Below are positions 1-12,529 of a DNA stretch of 64,000 nucleotides, one piece after another. The position numbers were made by a program, and so were the translations under genes. This stretch comes from Enoplolaimus lenunculus (lineage: Eukaryota; Nematoda; Enoplea; Enoplida; Thoracostomopsidae): NCBI GenBank assembly GCA_030248215.1, contig JASANG010000896.1, positions 186,001 to 250,000 on the forward strand, read 5' to 3'. The notes beneath the pieces are model-generated. The model was not told the origin of the DNA and made no database searches. It worked only from the letters and a program-made list of their open reading frames with translations. Every line of letters begins with the position of its first letter. The stretch's first letter is position 1.

Positions 1-42
1 CCGCTAGCGCTTGTGATTTTCATTTTTTACACTTCACAACTA

Positions 43-259
43 CACTGTAAATTCCAGTGAGTCGATTAGGACTATCAGAACTCAGAATTTTGAGTTGATT
101 CAATTCAGTCTGAGTTAATTAATTAACTCGCCCACAGTCAAGTCAACTCAGAGTAGAGAATCAACTCAACTCAGAGTGAGTTAATGTTTAATGATATTAA
201 TTCAGAAATAACCAACTCGCTAGGTGAATTGATGAATCAATTCATTGGAATTTACAGTG
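43..259. mobile_element. foldback MITE with TA target duplication
   Basis: A near-palindromic element. The left end reads CACTGTAAATTCCAGTGA and the right end is its reverse complement with one change (TTGGAATTTACAGTG). Both ends are flanked by TA (41-42 and 260-261), as expected for Tc1/mariner-type insertion. The interior is rich in GAGTT/AACTC words. No coding capacity is seen. Confidence 0.7.
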
Positions 260-394
260 TATGCCTGCCAACGCTCTTGCACTATTCGACTATTATATTA
301 CAAAGTGACAAATTCTTAATTCACAGACTTCTTATCCCCACTTCAAACCTAGAATTCTGTGACCATTTTGGTGTCGCATAAAACACTGCTCTTA

Positions 395-920
395 TGGGTC
401 ATCCACGTTATACTGTCTACGCTACTGTAAAAAATTGTCCCCACGTACGAGCCCCTAAGTCTGCAATTTTACTGTTTCCAAATTACATGTCCAAATGTCA
501 CTCATATCCTGTGTAGAACCTACTGACAACTCGCACTCTCTATGGACGACCTATGCTTGGTCATGTTGCCGTCCATACCCAAGCAAATTGTCCATACGTT
601 ATTTAAAGGGCAACTGTTTTGTCCAGAGTCTGCCAGAAGGGACTCAGCTTATTTCGAAACACAAAGTTTGTCGGAAGGAACTTTGCTTTGCATTTATACA
701 GGGTCTGTTCGAAGGAACTCGTATTGTCAGACACTGTGTCCAGACAGTGTCTACATTGTCTTTAGTCCCTTCGAAGGACCTGCTTTCAAAACCCACTATC
801 TAGTTACACCTTCTGTAAAGTCTTTATAGCTTAAGAACATTGTCGTTTTGTCCCGCCCTTAATGCCAGGTGTGTGGACAATTTTTTACAGTAGCGTAGAC
901 AGTATTACGTGGATGATCCA
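395..920 (+). mobile_element. 526-bp MITE with TTA target duplication
   Basis: The ends are long inverted repeats: TGGGTCATCCACGTTATACT at the left and its near complement (AGTATTACGTGGATGATCCA) at the right, continuing inward for about 45 bp to a TACAGTAGCGTAGAC/GTCTACGCTACTGTA block. TTA flanks both ends (392-394 and 921-923), which fits a PIF/Harbinger-type 3-bp duplication; that family assignment is inference. Half of a second copy lies at 11272-11400 in the opposite orientation. Short open frames inside are not genes. Confidence 0.75.
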
Positions 921-973
921 TTAGCGGGTACGGAATTGGTTCAAATGTTTAGATGGTGCATGTTCTAAATTTT

Positions 974-1185
974 GGCCCATGTAGAGATCAGGGGCTGAAC
1001 TTTTTTCTGTGGGACCAGAACAAAAGAGAATAATCTTAAGTTTTAGACTATTTTTTGCTTAGCTTAACAGGCTTACGCTTAGGATTAAGCTTAGAAATAA
1101 ACTCATGCTTACGCTTTGGTTTAGGCTTAGGCTTTAGGCTTAGGTTTACGAATAACCTTGTCCGCCCATGTTCTTTACATTTTAC
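974..1185 (-). mobile_element. TelA element (TTAGGC-bearing MITE)
   Basis: It begins GGCCCATGTAGAGATCAGGG and ends with the degraded complement of the TelA terminus. The interior carries TTAGGC-like hexamers (for example GGCTTAGGCTTTAGGCTTAG). Flanks do not show a clear 8-bp duplication, so this copy is old. Confidence 0.7.
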
Positions 1186-3041
1186 CAAATTATCACAAAA
1201 TATCACAGTGGCAGAATGACACAATGTCGCGCTTGTATTGTTTATTTTTAGTTTTAGGGCCAGTGCATAAATAAAAGATGTTTATAGTTATGTTTGAAAT
1301 GTTTGGAAACTTTTGCGGCAGTCTCCCCCACAACGCACGTACGACGAAAATGTAAACGTTAAAAACAGTCAATAAAAGTTTTATCTTGTATACTTCTAGC
1401 GAGTTGCGAGTAGTTTAGTACGTCACGTGCGATGTTTCAAGCAAACACAAGCAGCGTTTACGCGAATATATCAGCAGCAGTTTTCAGTTTTTAAAAACGT
1501 TTCTGTTTTTGCCGCCTATTTTTAAGCTCTAAACTTCTTTCTAGTCTATGCCTAGTCAGTGTTCAAAATATTAGTATATTGTAACAGTACATTGGCAATA
1601 TGTATTGTAATTATTGCATCCTGTGGTTATTTATAAAGTTATAACCAAACATCCGTTTCTAAAACACCAATAATCTCGACATATTAAGTTAAATGAATTG
1701 TGACTTTCTCACATTTAGTAGTTATAATTTTTTCATATTTTGCTCAAAAACATACTGAAGATAGTATTTACAATCAATAAATATACTTTATATAAAATTG
1801 TCTCAAAGCAACATTGGCCGTTTATATTGACAACGCACGTTGTGTTTTGTCAATACCCCTCATTTCTGATATGTATAACTACCACGGCAGAACCGAAATT
1901 CTGGTTTCGGTTTTGGCATTTTTTAACCTTCCGGTTCCAGTATATTTTTGTCGGAATTAAAAATCTACTTGTTCAAGTTATATTAAAATGACGATAAAAA
2001 TAGAAAAGATATCGTTAGTATAATATGTTAACCTTGGCAATCACTAAAAATAAACCATCGAAGGTATAGATTTCGCTTCCGTGGATAAGAAAAATCTGAA
2101 ACACTGCAAATTTACGAAATATATATACTTATATTCATCTTCAACAAAGGATAGTTCACAATAATATAACAAAAAAATTATATAAATTAATATTTTGGTG
2201 GCATGTATTTTTTACTTTCCGGTTTTGGCTCCGTTTCCGGTAATATTTTATAATTTTGCTTCCAGTAAATTGTAGTTCCGGTTCCACCCCGGTATATATA
2301 CCATTTTTCGTTTTCTTTCGAGTGATAAATTGAAATATTCGCTTTCTTAAAGCGTCGCTCAAAATATTTTTTCTAACTGCATGTTATTATGCCGTAGCCC
2401 AACCCGTAATTTAGCCCAAATCTGAATTGGGCTAGTCCAGGGCGGAATTACGACTTGGGCTAGCCCACGACGTAATCCTTTCTCTGCTACAAGTGCAGAC
2501 GTTGTAATTGATTACTACACCTTAATGCCATACTCAAATACGATTAGCTAATGCACATAGTCTTTTCTGATTGGCTAAGTAATCGTTACTTATTGGCTAT
2601 CAAACTGTTTTATACTATCAAAGTGAAATCAAGCTGGATTACGGCAATCAAGTAGCCACTCAGAAAATGCGCGTACTTTTTCAGGCATAATTCCGCCGTA
2701 TGACATAAGTTTTCCATGAAAGATGACTGGACACGTTGATGTGCTTAACTTTCTTAACAATTCACTCATTTTCGGTACGTTTACACTTACACAAAGCAAG
2801 ATTGCTAAACAAAGTGCTAAAAACGAAGGCAATCTTAGCCAGCGGCGCCGGAAGCAGATTAATATTGGGGCACAATGGTACGTAAAATGGCCGAATGCTA
2901 AAATAGTGTTTTATTTTGCCAAAATCATTTTGTTTTGCATAAAAATGTGCGAGACAAGATGCTCCAACAATAAAATGAAGTATTTAAGTCTACAAACGCG
3001 AAAGTTTTTTGCTCTTCATCACCGCTCAAAATGAAATTGTT
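1186..3041. other. AT-rich intergenic DNA, no gene seen
   Basis: No supported gene. At about 2390-2475 there is a small inverted pair built from GCCCAA/TTGGGC words, probably another foldback remnant. A minus-strand frame at 2629-2832 has a hydrophobic start but begins at TTG and has no matching exon or splice signals, so it is not called. Confidence 0.5.
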
Positions 3042-3946
3042 ATGCTGTGTATTCTTTAGACCTGCCTCAATTGAATACCATTTAGTAATTTTATTTTTTC
3101 GCTCCGTCCCTTAAATTATGCCCGCTTTTTGTGCCTCAATCTTTACATATTGCTGATATAAACAAATTACAAAATGGTTCAAAGCATCGGTGTCATTAAT
3201 GATGTGATGATTAAGCAATATCTTACTAATCTGGCATTGTCTCCATCTAGAACCAAAATTAATACGCGGTCCCAATGATAAATTTGTTCGATGGCTTAAG
3301 CAGTTTTGTTACGCCATTGGGCACCTTGACAATCATAGTAATCGTTTTAGTATAGTATTATTATCAGAATGTTGTGCGCACTGTTTGAATTCAGATACTG
3401 TTCTAATAAAAGTTAGACAATATGCCAATTTTTCTTAAACTTTCGAATTCAAAATGATAAAGGCAGGTCCATAAATCTGTTTAATCAACTCTGCATTACA
3501 AGATAGTTTGCCTGTTCCGTATATTTTTAATACATTGATTGGGATTTCAGAATAAAAGTGTCGTTTATTTAATTTCTGGATAACTTTTGATCAAACCCAG
3601 AACAGTATCTGAGTTCAAACAGTGCGTATTCTATGGTAATAAACGATTACTACGATTCCCGAGACCATTAGGAGTGTAATAAGCCGTTTACGCGATTGAA
3701 CAAGTTTATCATTGGGACCGTTTATTAATTTTTGCTCTAGACGTAGACAGCTTTAACCATTCCGCTGAATATTTACCATATATTAATAAGATATTGCTCA
3801 ATTATCACACCATTAATATTTTCTACGCTTTTGACCATTTCGCAATTAACTGTAGGTACAAAAACACGGGCATACTTAAGGAACGGAGCGAAAAACATTA
3901 AAAATGGAATTCAACTAAGGCAGTGACGGAAGAGTACACAGCCGTG
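3042..3946. repeat. 905-bp foldback element with arms of about 400 bp
   Basis: Two long inverted arms. Left landmarks read outside-in: GCTGTGTATTCTT, CTGCCTCAATTGAATACCAT, TTTTTCGCTCCGTCCCTTAA, then a stretch with GGTCCCAATGATAAA and GTGCGCACTGTTTGAA. The right arm has the complements in reverse order, for example TTCAAACAGTGCG, TTTATCATTGGGACC, TTAAGGAACGGAGCGAAAAA, AACTAAGGCAG and AGTACACAGC. Arms have diverged by many substitutions and small indels, so the element is old. No coding capacity is visible. It lies about 860 bp upstream of the first nicotinamidase exon seen. Confidence 0.75.
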
Positions 3947-4805
3947 GGGAATTTGGGATATCCAATTGTTGGGGAAAGAATTTGGTTTGAGGTAAAAATG
4001 CTGGCTGAATTTTCCCGTTGGAAAATTCGTCCGGGGGAAATTCAGCCTGCCACACAGGTATTCGACATTTTGATATTGTGAGTTCTGAGCGATATTGGAT
4101 AGCTTTGCCCCAATCTGAACATTAAAGGGCAAGTACCCCCAACCCACTTTCGGCGCCTATGATCTCAGCTTTACGGATGAGTACACATACGAAATGTCCG
4201 TGTGCATAGGTATATATTGGATTAAAACAGCCGGATAGCCTGATTTGAAAAAATATTCGATGGCTGTATAAAGTTTAATTGAAAGAACGGCACTTTGCAT
4301 ACCTTTTATTTCACAATGGGTCTTTTTACTTTATATTCGCACCCGTTTCGATATTGTAAACACCAACTTTTCGTAGTTTTAACAAGGATTTGTAGTTGTA
4401 AATTTAATTTTAGTTTAATCTTTTCGCTCACAACTGTAGAACATATAAAACCGTTAGCCAAATGATCAATTGAGTGCAGTTTACCACGTGGAACTTTCAC
4501 TTGAATTAGCAAAGTGTTGACTCAGGCGACAGATAAGCTTGTGGTCAACTATGTTCTGCTCGACAGCACACCACAGAGTTGCGACAAGAATTGATTGCTT
4601 GCATCCCTAATTGCAAAAATTTTCAGTTACTATACATATGCAATTGAAATGATTTCATCTCAGGTCTCTCGGCAGTTAAAATTTTCAGTTATTGTTTAGA
4701 ATCGAAAATGTTTTAGTTGCCATATAGTGATTTTCCGTTGCAGTCTAAAAATGTTCTTGGCACGCCTCTAATTGCTATTCTGAAACCTGTATCCTTGTAT
4801 TTCAG

Positions 4806-6551
4806 ACGAAACATCCCATTCTCGATCACAACAAGTAAAACGGCTATTAGCTAAGTATCCATCTTTGCTTGCGTCGTTATCATCTGCCGAATCCGTGTTG
4901 CGTTCCTTATGGCACTCGAGACGTTTTGCGCTAGTGATCGTAGACGTCCAGAACGATTTTGTTGACGGAACATTGGCGGTATCTCAAGGACCAGCTGAGG
5001 CTAATCCGCATCAGTGCATTCGGGAAATTAACAACCTAACCCGCCAAACCGTCCATCTCGATCTTGCAGCGTGTATCCTAACAGCCGACTGGCACCCTGA
5101 GAGTCATATTTCATTTTTTGACAATCTCTCCTCACGCGCTGATCGACTTCTTAACAACGACGTCACTCATGTCTCACTTCGAGACACAGTCATGTTTAGA
5201 CGTTTAGACGGCGCGACGTCAGAATATCGTCAAACACTGTGGCCCAGACATGCCATCGCCAATACATGGGGAGCTCAATTTTATGGGGACCTAGAAATTC
5301 CTGAGAACGCTCAAGTGATTCACAAGGGCACCAACCCTGAACTAGATTCGTATTCAGGGTTTGATCCTACAGATAACGCGTTGCTTGGATTTTTACGGGA
5401 ACGACGCGTGACTGATGTATTTTGCTGTGGGATTGCATTCGATATATGCGTTGGATCGACTGCTGTTGATGCGTTGAATTACGGGTAACGCTTGATTGTT
5501 TTAACATTTTCCCGCATAATGTCATAAGAGCAACTAAATCACAAACTTTTACACACAATTTTTGACACAATGCTCAATGATTACTAATTGTTACGACGCG
5601 TATGAGCAGTACAATATCTTCACGAGACATATAGACCACAGTCGGCTTTCAATGTCATGCTGCGTGAATCGTTGATAGTAAAATAGCAATCTCAGATTAA
5701 AACTGTATTTTTGATAAAATTGAAAACATTAACTTTGCCTTTGTGTCGCCCAAAAAACTGATTCACTTGTATGTTTTGAGAACCTAAGAGCCTCGCAGCC
5801 ATCGTTACTCATACGGACCCGTGTAAAGATCAGGGCGGAACGTTTTTCTGTAGTTCTGGAACAGAGTAAACTTAAGCTTTACACTAATTTGCTACTTAGG
5901 CTTAGGCTTAGCGATATGCTTGTCCTACAGTTACGCCCCTGTTCTGTTCATTGGCCCTCGTATGGCCATGCAGTAGAATTTGAAAAATTTAGTTCACAAG
6001 CTTTTTAATAAGCTCAACTCGCACATGCAAGTTTTCGCTTCGGGAACCTGGTACGTCAACTCGTATGTTCAAAATAAGCAACGAATACACCGCGTGTTTC
6101 AATATGCATATTTACAAGCAAAAAACTCTGAATTGAAACGCCAGTGGGGCAAACTGATGAACTAAACACTTTTCCGTTTTGGTCAAACGCTGCTGTTTTA
6201 TCATCAACCCAAGCGTTTTTTGTAACACGAAAAGAGTATTGATTGATACAAGAACCCAAGATTTTGAAATTACTTTTGCTTCAGATTGCAGCTGCCAAAT
6301 CTCGCTGCAAAAAAACTTGCACGTGTGAAAAGGATTTTATACACTTTTGTTTCAGATTTAACACATGCTTAATTTCGAACTGCAGCGCAGCGTTTGACAA
6401 CAAATCAGCTGCAATTATGAGTAACAAAATCGTATCCGCAGGCGGACTTGTCGGTTCTACGGACAGTTTGGTTCTTCCAATTCTTAAACGCGAAGCGTAT
6501 CCGGTCCAGTGGTTTGAACAATATTTAGATGAACACCAAAAGCTTGGCTAA
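4806..6551 (+). CDS. nicotinamidase (isochorismatase fold), 3' part, two exons
   Basis: Exons 4806-5484 and 6356-6551, joined in phase 2 (GG|A); the donor is GG|GTAACG and the acceptor TTTCAG. The first exon follows TATTTCAG and its frame is open through it, so the start codon lies in an upstream exon not found here. About 290 residues are encoded. Family knowledge: nicotinamidases hydrolyse nicotinamide to nicotinic acid for NAD salvage, as C. elegans PNC-1 does. Seen: catalytic Asp in VDVQNDF, metal ligands in ADWHPESH, LWPRHAIANTWGAQF, catalytic Lys in VIHKGTNPELDSYSGF, and catalytic Cys in CCGIAFDICVGST. The second exon continues with YGFNTCLISNCSAAFDNKS, where relatives have an (E/D)DCCRG-type motif, and ends in a 25-residue tail. 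The 871-bp intron holds a TelA element and a TTAA foldback element. All active-site residues are present, so the gene looks functional. Confidence 0.93.
5816..5956 (-). mobile_element. TelA element in nicotinamidase intron
   Basis: Left end GACCCGTGTAAAGATCAGGG, right end CCCTGTTCTGTTCATTGGCC, with a short CTTAGGCTTAGGCTTAG core. Flanks CTCATACG and CTCGTATG match at six of eight positions, a decayed 8-bp target duplication. Confidence 0.75.
6005..6335. mobile_element. TTAA-type foldback MITE in nicotinamidase intron
   Basis: Degraded copy of the family best seen at 8158-8437. The left end has CTCGCACATGCAAGTTTTCG; the right end has GCAAAAAAACTTGCACGTGT, its inverted partner. It ends about 20 bp before the acceptor of the last nicotinamidase exon, so it makes up much of the intron's 3' half. 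Confidence 0.6.
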
Positions 6552-6992
6552 CGTTTACGGACGGTCGGTCAACGTCAGAGTGTAACAGGAAGTCTGCCTC
6601 CAGGTAGGCTCCGGCAAAAAATCGAGCTCCAACTCCAGCGAAATTTTAAGTGACTTATATCTGCGGTATTTTTGCACTTCCGGTTGCACTCTGATTAAAC
6701 ATTGCTGTAACTGAAGCTAACGTTGTATTTATGGCGTTCCGACAATGGTAAACCAAGGCGGTTTCTCTCCCATAATTTTAATTCAGTTTTGTTAGATAGA
6801 CACCGGCTCATCTAACCAGCACTGACAATTTGCCAATTTTGTGTTTAAGAGCCATTATCTTAGTTGTTTTTGGAGGTGGTCCGGTTCTCTTAACAATGAA
6901 AGTGCCTCGACACACCATTGAATGCTAGAGCAGGACTTAAGAAGTGCAGCCTCCCAAACGGATTTGTACCTTTGTGTTTAAACACCAAGCTC

Positions 6993-7204
6993 CCTGTAAT
7001 GCCAAATACGGTGAGTCAAATTGACTCTCTCCGAAATAGGATGTACGGGACTACACAAACTGAGTCAAAATCGATTCCGCCAGAGCCAATGTGCGACTTA
7101 GTGAGTCGAATTTGACTCTTCTGGCGTGGAATTTGACTCAGTTTGTGTACTCCCATAGAGCCTAATTCGGAGAGAGTCAAATTGCCTCAGTATTTTTTGC
7201 TGTG
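6993..7204. mobile_element. GAGTC foldback MITE
   Basis: Near-perfect palindrome of about 210 bp. Left arm GGTGAGTCAAATTGACTCTC...ACTACACAAACTGAGTCAAA; the right arm is its complement (GACTCAGTTTGTGTACTCCC...GAGAGAGTCAAATTG). Same family as 42384-42592 and 58987-59182. No coding content. Confidence 0.75.
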
Positions 7205-7662
7205 TTATACATATATTTGAACGTCCACAGCGGTGAACGCAGTCTTGGATAACTAGATTTTCGCGCGAAAGGTCGAAATTTTTTTGACATTTTATTATAG
7301 AAACTGCTAAACGACTTATATTCTCTAAAAAGAAACCAATGCTTTAAATTATCAATTAAAAGGTTGCGCCCAACTCAGAACTACTCTGCTAGTTGTATCG
7401 AAAGAAATCTTCACAAGCTAGGCGAACGAAAGCCGCATTCTTTTCGTATCAATTCCAACTCAAAATCTTAGTCTCGGATGATTTCTTTAGAGATAACATG
7501 ATTAAAGCATACGTCTACGCAACCATACAGGCCCCATTTGTAATGTTTGGATACTAAACTCGGCTCGGTTGCTTGCTAGTATCATTTACCCCTTCACTCA
7601 CAGAGTATACCTTGAGCAACTAAAAATGCAAATATTAAACGAGCAATACAGACACGGTGAAC

Positions 7663-7862
7663 AGTGTTGAACAATTCTAGCATATACGCGAAGTGCAAAA
7701 TCTCCACAAGACGTGAGAGCCCCTCTGTCAGGCTCGAGCGTCAATCTCCTATAGCTCGCGGTCATCGTAAACGCGTTCCATCCCTCGGACTGAGGATAGA
7801 ATCTTACCTTGAAATTACATCTCATATGAAGTTGAAAATATTTATGCGAGAAAGCGTTAATA
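7663..7862 (+). repeat. SINE-like tRNA-derived repeat, degraded
   Basis: Shares CCACAAGACGTGAGAGCCCC, GGCTCGAGCGTCAA, CTCCTATAGCT and the tail ATTTATGCGAGAAAGCGTTA with the better copy at 31695-31866. The B box is corrupted here. Confidence 0.55.
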
Positions 7863-8157
7863 AATGCCGCTAGAAGTAAGCCTAGACTTTAAGCGAACGA
7901 TAACTCGTGAATCTAAATCTAAGTGCGTGTCTAAGCCTAAGCCAAAACCTTCGGCAAGGCGAATGCTTTAGACCGGTGACATTGTGTAGGACCAATTTGG
8001 TATTTTATACGTCAGCAAATATATATAATTGAATCGTAGAGTATGCACAGCGAAGCCAGGTATTATACAACAAACTATTTTAACCATTGTTTAATGAAAA
8101 TTGAGATGTTAAATGAATCCGGGAAACGTTGCTGCCAAGTTGTATATTGAGAAGCGT

Positions 8158-8437
8158 TTAAAGCCTTATTCACACGTGCAAGTTTTTGCTGCGAGAACTT
8201 GCAGCTGCAACTTGCATTCGCAAGTTTTGTACAAAATCCGTTCGAAAAACTTGCAGCTGCCTATAATTCAGTGAAAATCATACCTAGGAATTTAGTTCAC
8301 ATGTGTGCATAACCATGCAAGTTCACTGAATTGACTGCAGCCGCTTTCTCATTGGCTGATGAAAAATGCAAGTTCTGCATGCAATTTGCAGCTGCAAGTT
8401 CTCGCAGCAAAACCTTGCACGTGTGAATAGGGCTTAA
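8158..8437. mobile_element. TTAA-flanked foldback MITE
   Basis: Both ends carry TTAA followed by AGCC(C)TATTCACACGTGCAAG and about 30 more inverted bases (TTTGCTGCGAGAACTTGCAG). The interior repeats CTTGCAGCTGCAAG words. TTAA insertion is known for piggyBac and Kolobok elements; which one applies is not decided. Other copies: 6005-6335, 47329-48005 and 58277-58553. Confidence 0.75.
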
Positions 8438-8820
8438 GTGAAAAATCAAAATGTTTTCGAAGTAAGCATGACTGCGTTAACAAAATCAAAATTTCAAACA
8501 AAAATAGAAAACAGTCTCCCTAATACCATCAATATTTAGACGGATTTCTAAAAAGCTGTTATCCACTGGCGACCAAATAGTTCATACACAGGGTAGACCA
8601 ATATGTATCAGGTACTCAGAAATATATACATAGTCGGCGCTCTACTAAAAATAAACCATTTTCAAGATTCTGTGCTAATAGAATTTATGACAGTGCGCAC
8701 ATGTTTCTAGGCTCACCGCTTTAAACTACAACATTTCCTCGTTTTTCTCTTTATTCAAGTAAATACGAATTCAGTTGCATATGGTTCTTGCACTGTTTAT
8801 GGGGCTCGCATACAATTTTT

Positions 8821-9011
8821 GACCCATGTCACTTTAATGTCCTTCCAGGTTTCTGGTGGGTCTATAAAAGAGTAGGTTTAGATTCTAGATTTCATATTTT
8901 TGCTTACGCTTTAGGCTTAGGCTTAGGAATTTATTTTTGCAACGCTTAGGCTCAGGCTTAGGCTTCGGAATACGCTTAATCTACTGTTGCGCCCTTAAAG
9001 TGACAGTGGCC
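8821..9011 (-). mobile_element. TelB element with perfect 8-bp target duplication
   Basis: Left end GACCCATGTCACTTTA, right end TAAAGTGACAGTGGCC, flanked on both sides by CAATTTTT. The core has two TTAGGC-type clusters separated by TTTTTGCAACGCTTAGGCT. Confidence 0.85.
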
Positions 9012-10803
9012 CAATTTTTAAAGTTTACGCATTCCTGAAGTACATGCAAACGGTATCCATGGACCAGTTGAAACCCTGGTGCCAGCAACCTTTGCATTGT
9101 ATGATACCAAAAGGTTGACAACAATATATTAAACTCAACTCTAGTATACAGTAATAGTACATACTCTAAGAATAGATTCTGAGACTGTAGAACGATTTGT
9201 AGCTCAAGCATAGTTAATAAGATATCATTGTAGGAATGAATAACTTTAACCCAGCGAAAATTTTTGAGCGAATTATCGAGCAACAAAATACATTTGACTC
9301 TTTAATGTTAAAGTCTGCAAAAGTGGTTATCTCACCCTTCTGGTAACTTCGGGAGTTTATACCCATGCATACTCCCTTGTATATCCTTCAATGAGCATTG
9401 TACTAAAATCAAACTACAGTGTAGTTGTATAATAGTGTATTTCTTTTGTTTTATGCTTAGTTGTTGATCTACCATTTCCTTGTTCTGGATTTGCTTATTT
9501 AATTTTTCAAATTAGGAATTTTTAGTTATTTTTCAAAATAGCACTTAGAAATTAGAGAAATAGAAATATATATTGTTTAACAGGTTAAAGTTTATTCAAG
9601 CGTTAAGGAAAGTTTCAAATCACGAGAAATTGGTGTAGTTTTTGGAATGGCACCAATAGTTGGAATTTAGTTGTTTACAGACCCGTAGTCAACACAACAT
9701 GCAATTGGGCTAAAATTTCTTCAGGCGAGGCATCGAGTGTTTCACCGTGTCTTGCTTGGTAGGTTGAACATTCTTTTAATGGAGGCTAAAGTTTTTCAAA
9801 GGCAACTCAGCATTTCTCTCTTTCATCTGCCAACGGTCTGGATTGCTTACTCGAAGCGAATATTCTAAATTAGGTTGTTTGAAGTTTCGTAACGCTATGC
9901 TAAGAACTAAGGCAGTGCAGGAGCAGGCAGGGTTGGGGGCTCTCCCAAAATTCCATGGTGAGCCCCCCAAACTTGTGAGCGGGAAGCCAGATGTATTTTT
10001 AAACTTAAGCGGTTTTTGTTTCCACCGGTTAGGGTGGGGGCCCCTTTAGGAGTGGGGACCCTCCCCGCCCCCCAAATGGGAGGTATGGACTGGCTGTTCC
10101 GGCCCTGAACTAAGGTTTAATGTTGCTGGCAAAGTTCAATTTGGGTTTTAGTCGAAAAAGCATTGAATGGCAGATATGTTTACCCACAGCAACGAACAAG
10201 CGCCGATTGGCTTGATTAAAAACTTATCATCAAGTCTTTCCAGGCAATGACTGTGTTCAATCTCGTACAACAAAATATCTGAGTCAAGTAAATCTTTGAT
10301 AAGCATAATTTTAGCTTCGTGCTGCTGCAGAAACTTGCACGATTGGCCAGAATTATTAGTTTATTTACTAGAAACTGAACGAAAATGTTCACTTCCAAAT
10401 ATATTAGTTTAACGCTGGGCGTGGTGACCATACTTGATCTGTATGCATGCAAAAATGTGCTTATATATACATTTGAAATTCGAGGGTTTTCTGCGACAAA
10501 CAAGATTGAGTTTAAACGCATAATAACTGCATGGAAATGCAGCAATTTAACGCAATAAATGGAGCGAATATTCATGGCTGATGTTTCAGGCGAGCACATA
10601 ACATCCGGAATTTTGAACAAACATTAATTTAAAAAATACAAAATTTAAAAAAATAATTTTGCATTTGGCGTAGTGGGCGCGGTTGTTTTTTGCAGAATCG
10701 GTTGAAAGTTTGAAGTTAGAATACTAATGGGTGACAAGTTCACCTGATGGTCGTTGCAAAAGTTTTATTGTACTATTTCCAGTGAAATTTTGCTTACGCT
10801 TAC

Positions 10804-10935
10804 GGGCCATGTTACTTTGAGAGCTGTTCTGTTTTCTGTTGGACTGCAAAAGAGCAGGCTTAAGTTTTAGACCATATTTATTGCTTGGGTTAAGGCTTAG
10901 GCTTTTGCTTGGCTTAGAAATCTGTCACAAAGTTT
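10804..10935 (-). mobile_element. truncated TelA/TelB-type fragment
   Basis: Begins GGGCCATGTTACTTTGAG, which is like TelB, but continues with GGACTGCAAAAGAGCAGGCT and TTAAGTTTTAGACC, which is TelA sequence, then TTAAGGCTTAGGC. The right terminus is missing. Confidence 0.5.
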
Positions 10936-11109
10936 TTTACACCTGCAAGCAGAGTGGGATCTGAGTAAATAATTTGCGACTCGACCCGCGTTACGCGCGG
11001 ACGTGTGTACCCGCGCTTCAAATCTTACCAGCACAAAATTTATGTGCTAACTGTTGACATGTATATGTTAGCTTACAGTGTTTTGTTTAAACAGCTTCAT
11101 TTGTTTGAT

Positions 11110-11654
11110 GGAAAAGAGAGTCCGTAAGCGAATAGAGTCCCTAAATCCTAATTAGAGTCCACGAAGATCAGTTATTCTTAATTGTAGTGCACAAATGACT
11201 TGACAATTTAGCATGGGTATGGATGGCAACGTGACCAAGCATAGATCGTTTAGAAAGAGAGGAGGTTGTCAGCCGGGTCTACACAAGACATGAGTGACAT
11301 TTGGACAGGTAATTTGGAAACAATAAAATTACAGACTTAGGGGCTCGTACGTGGGGACAATTTTTTACAGTAGCGTAGACAGTATAACGTGGATGACCCA
11401 TTAGTTAGAATCTTTAAGCGTACTTAAATTTTGAAATTATATTCCTAAGCATAACCTTGCATAAATCGCTCAAGCTATTGACAGAAGACAAATAACGTTC
11501 AATTAAACGGATAGTCGCAGTACCGGATATATCAGTAACGAAGGGTGGCAGAGCGCGGGTAAAAATAATTAACAGTCCGCAACCGAGTAACAAGGGGGGT
11601 ACCCTCTGTAGAGGCCAAATAAATATCAGTCCCCCCCTCTTATTTCGGTCACTA
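11110..11654 (-). mobile_element. GTGACCCGAATAAGAG MITE interrupted by another element
   Basis: Right terminus CCCCCTCTTATTTCGGTCAC followed by TA. Interior matches the copies at 29947-30345 and 43901-44228 (GCTCAAGCTATTGACAGAAG, AGTACCGGATATATCAGTAA). The middle is split by half of the 395-920 type element at 11272-11400. Confidence 0.65.
11272..11400 (-). mobile_element. half copy of the 395-920 MITE, nested
   Basis: Contains CAAGACATGAGTGACATTTG, GGGGCTCGTACGTGGGGACA and ends AGTATAACGTGGATGACCCA then TTA. This is the complement of the left part of the element at 395-920; the other half is absent. Confidence 0.7.
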
Positions 11655-12529
11655 CAGTAGGGTGACATTCGATAGAATCTGTGTTGCAGTGATTTAAACC
11701 TGGCGAAAATAAACCAAATCAACTCAATTTAGGTGGCCAACGCAACTATTTATTGGTAAGTTGCAATCTTCTAAACCAAATACCCATTACTATTGAGGCA
11801 GTTGCATAATAATTATAGAACGATTTAAAAATTGCATGTTTTACGCTCATAACAATCTCCTTGTGGAGCAGCGGAACCAATTTCGCTAAGCTCCAGGGGC
11901 TCTGGTTTGCTAGAGTAACACCTGTTTTTGCTGCTCACCTTCACGGCAGCCAGTGATTGAGCTAATTTCGACGATGACGTAATCTTTGTTGCTTCAGCTA
12001 AAAGACTAATTTTCCTAGCGATATTTTTGTTGCTAAATCCAGCTTCTTTCAAGTTAAAATGATTGATGCGATCATCCGCAGGTACCCACGCGTTGCGTTC
12101 CACTCTGCTCGCAAGAAATGAAGCACCCCTTAATTGACAATACTAATTTCAAGGTTACCAACTGATGAGTCAGCTTTTTAAGCTTACTGAAACAGAAGCA
12201 CGCCATTATGTCAGTAATGATTGGCTGACAAAATTACGTCGCCAGCAGCTATTGATTGTTCAACTGATTCCGGTATAAATAGCTCTTAAAGTACTTTAGT
12301 AAGGGGAACAGGGTGCAGTTGCATGGCAACTAACTTTTAACTGGAAATATAAACCGAACACAGTTTTCACCTTTGTGTTATAATATATGTTTTCTTATAC
12401 CCATTTGCCCATGTAATTGAGCATCATAGCTCTTAAAAACATAGAAGGATTTTGCAATTGGCATGGCTACATAACGGGCAAATTTTCAATGACATTCTAG
12501 AATCTGTTTTTGTTTAATCTAGAAGCTTT

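Noticed and set aside
495-829. Two overlapping open frames of about 100 codons
   Set aside because: They lie wholly inside the 395-920 MITE, which has inverted ends and no conserved protein.
2629-2832. Minus-strand frame with a hydrophobic start
   Set aside because: It begins at TTG, not ATG, has no supporting exon, and the hydrophobic run is short.
10216-10620. Minus-strand open frame of 134 codons
   Set aside because: Low-complexity hydrophobic translation without a domain, splice partner or coding-type composition.
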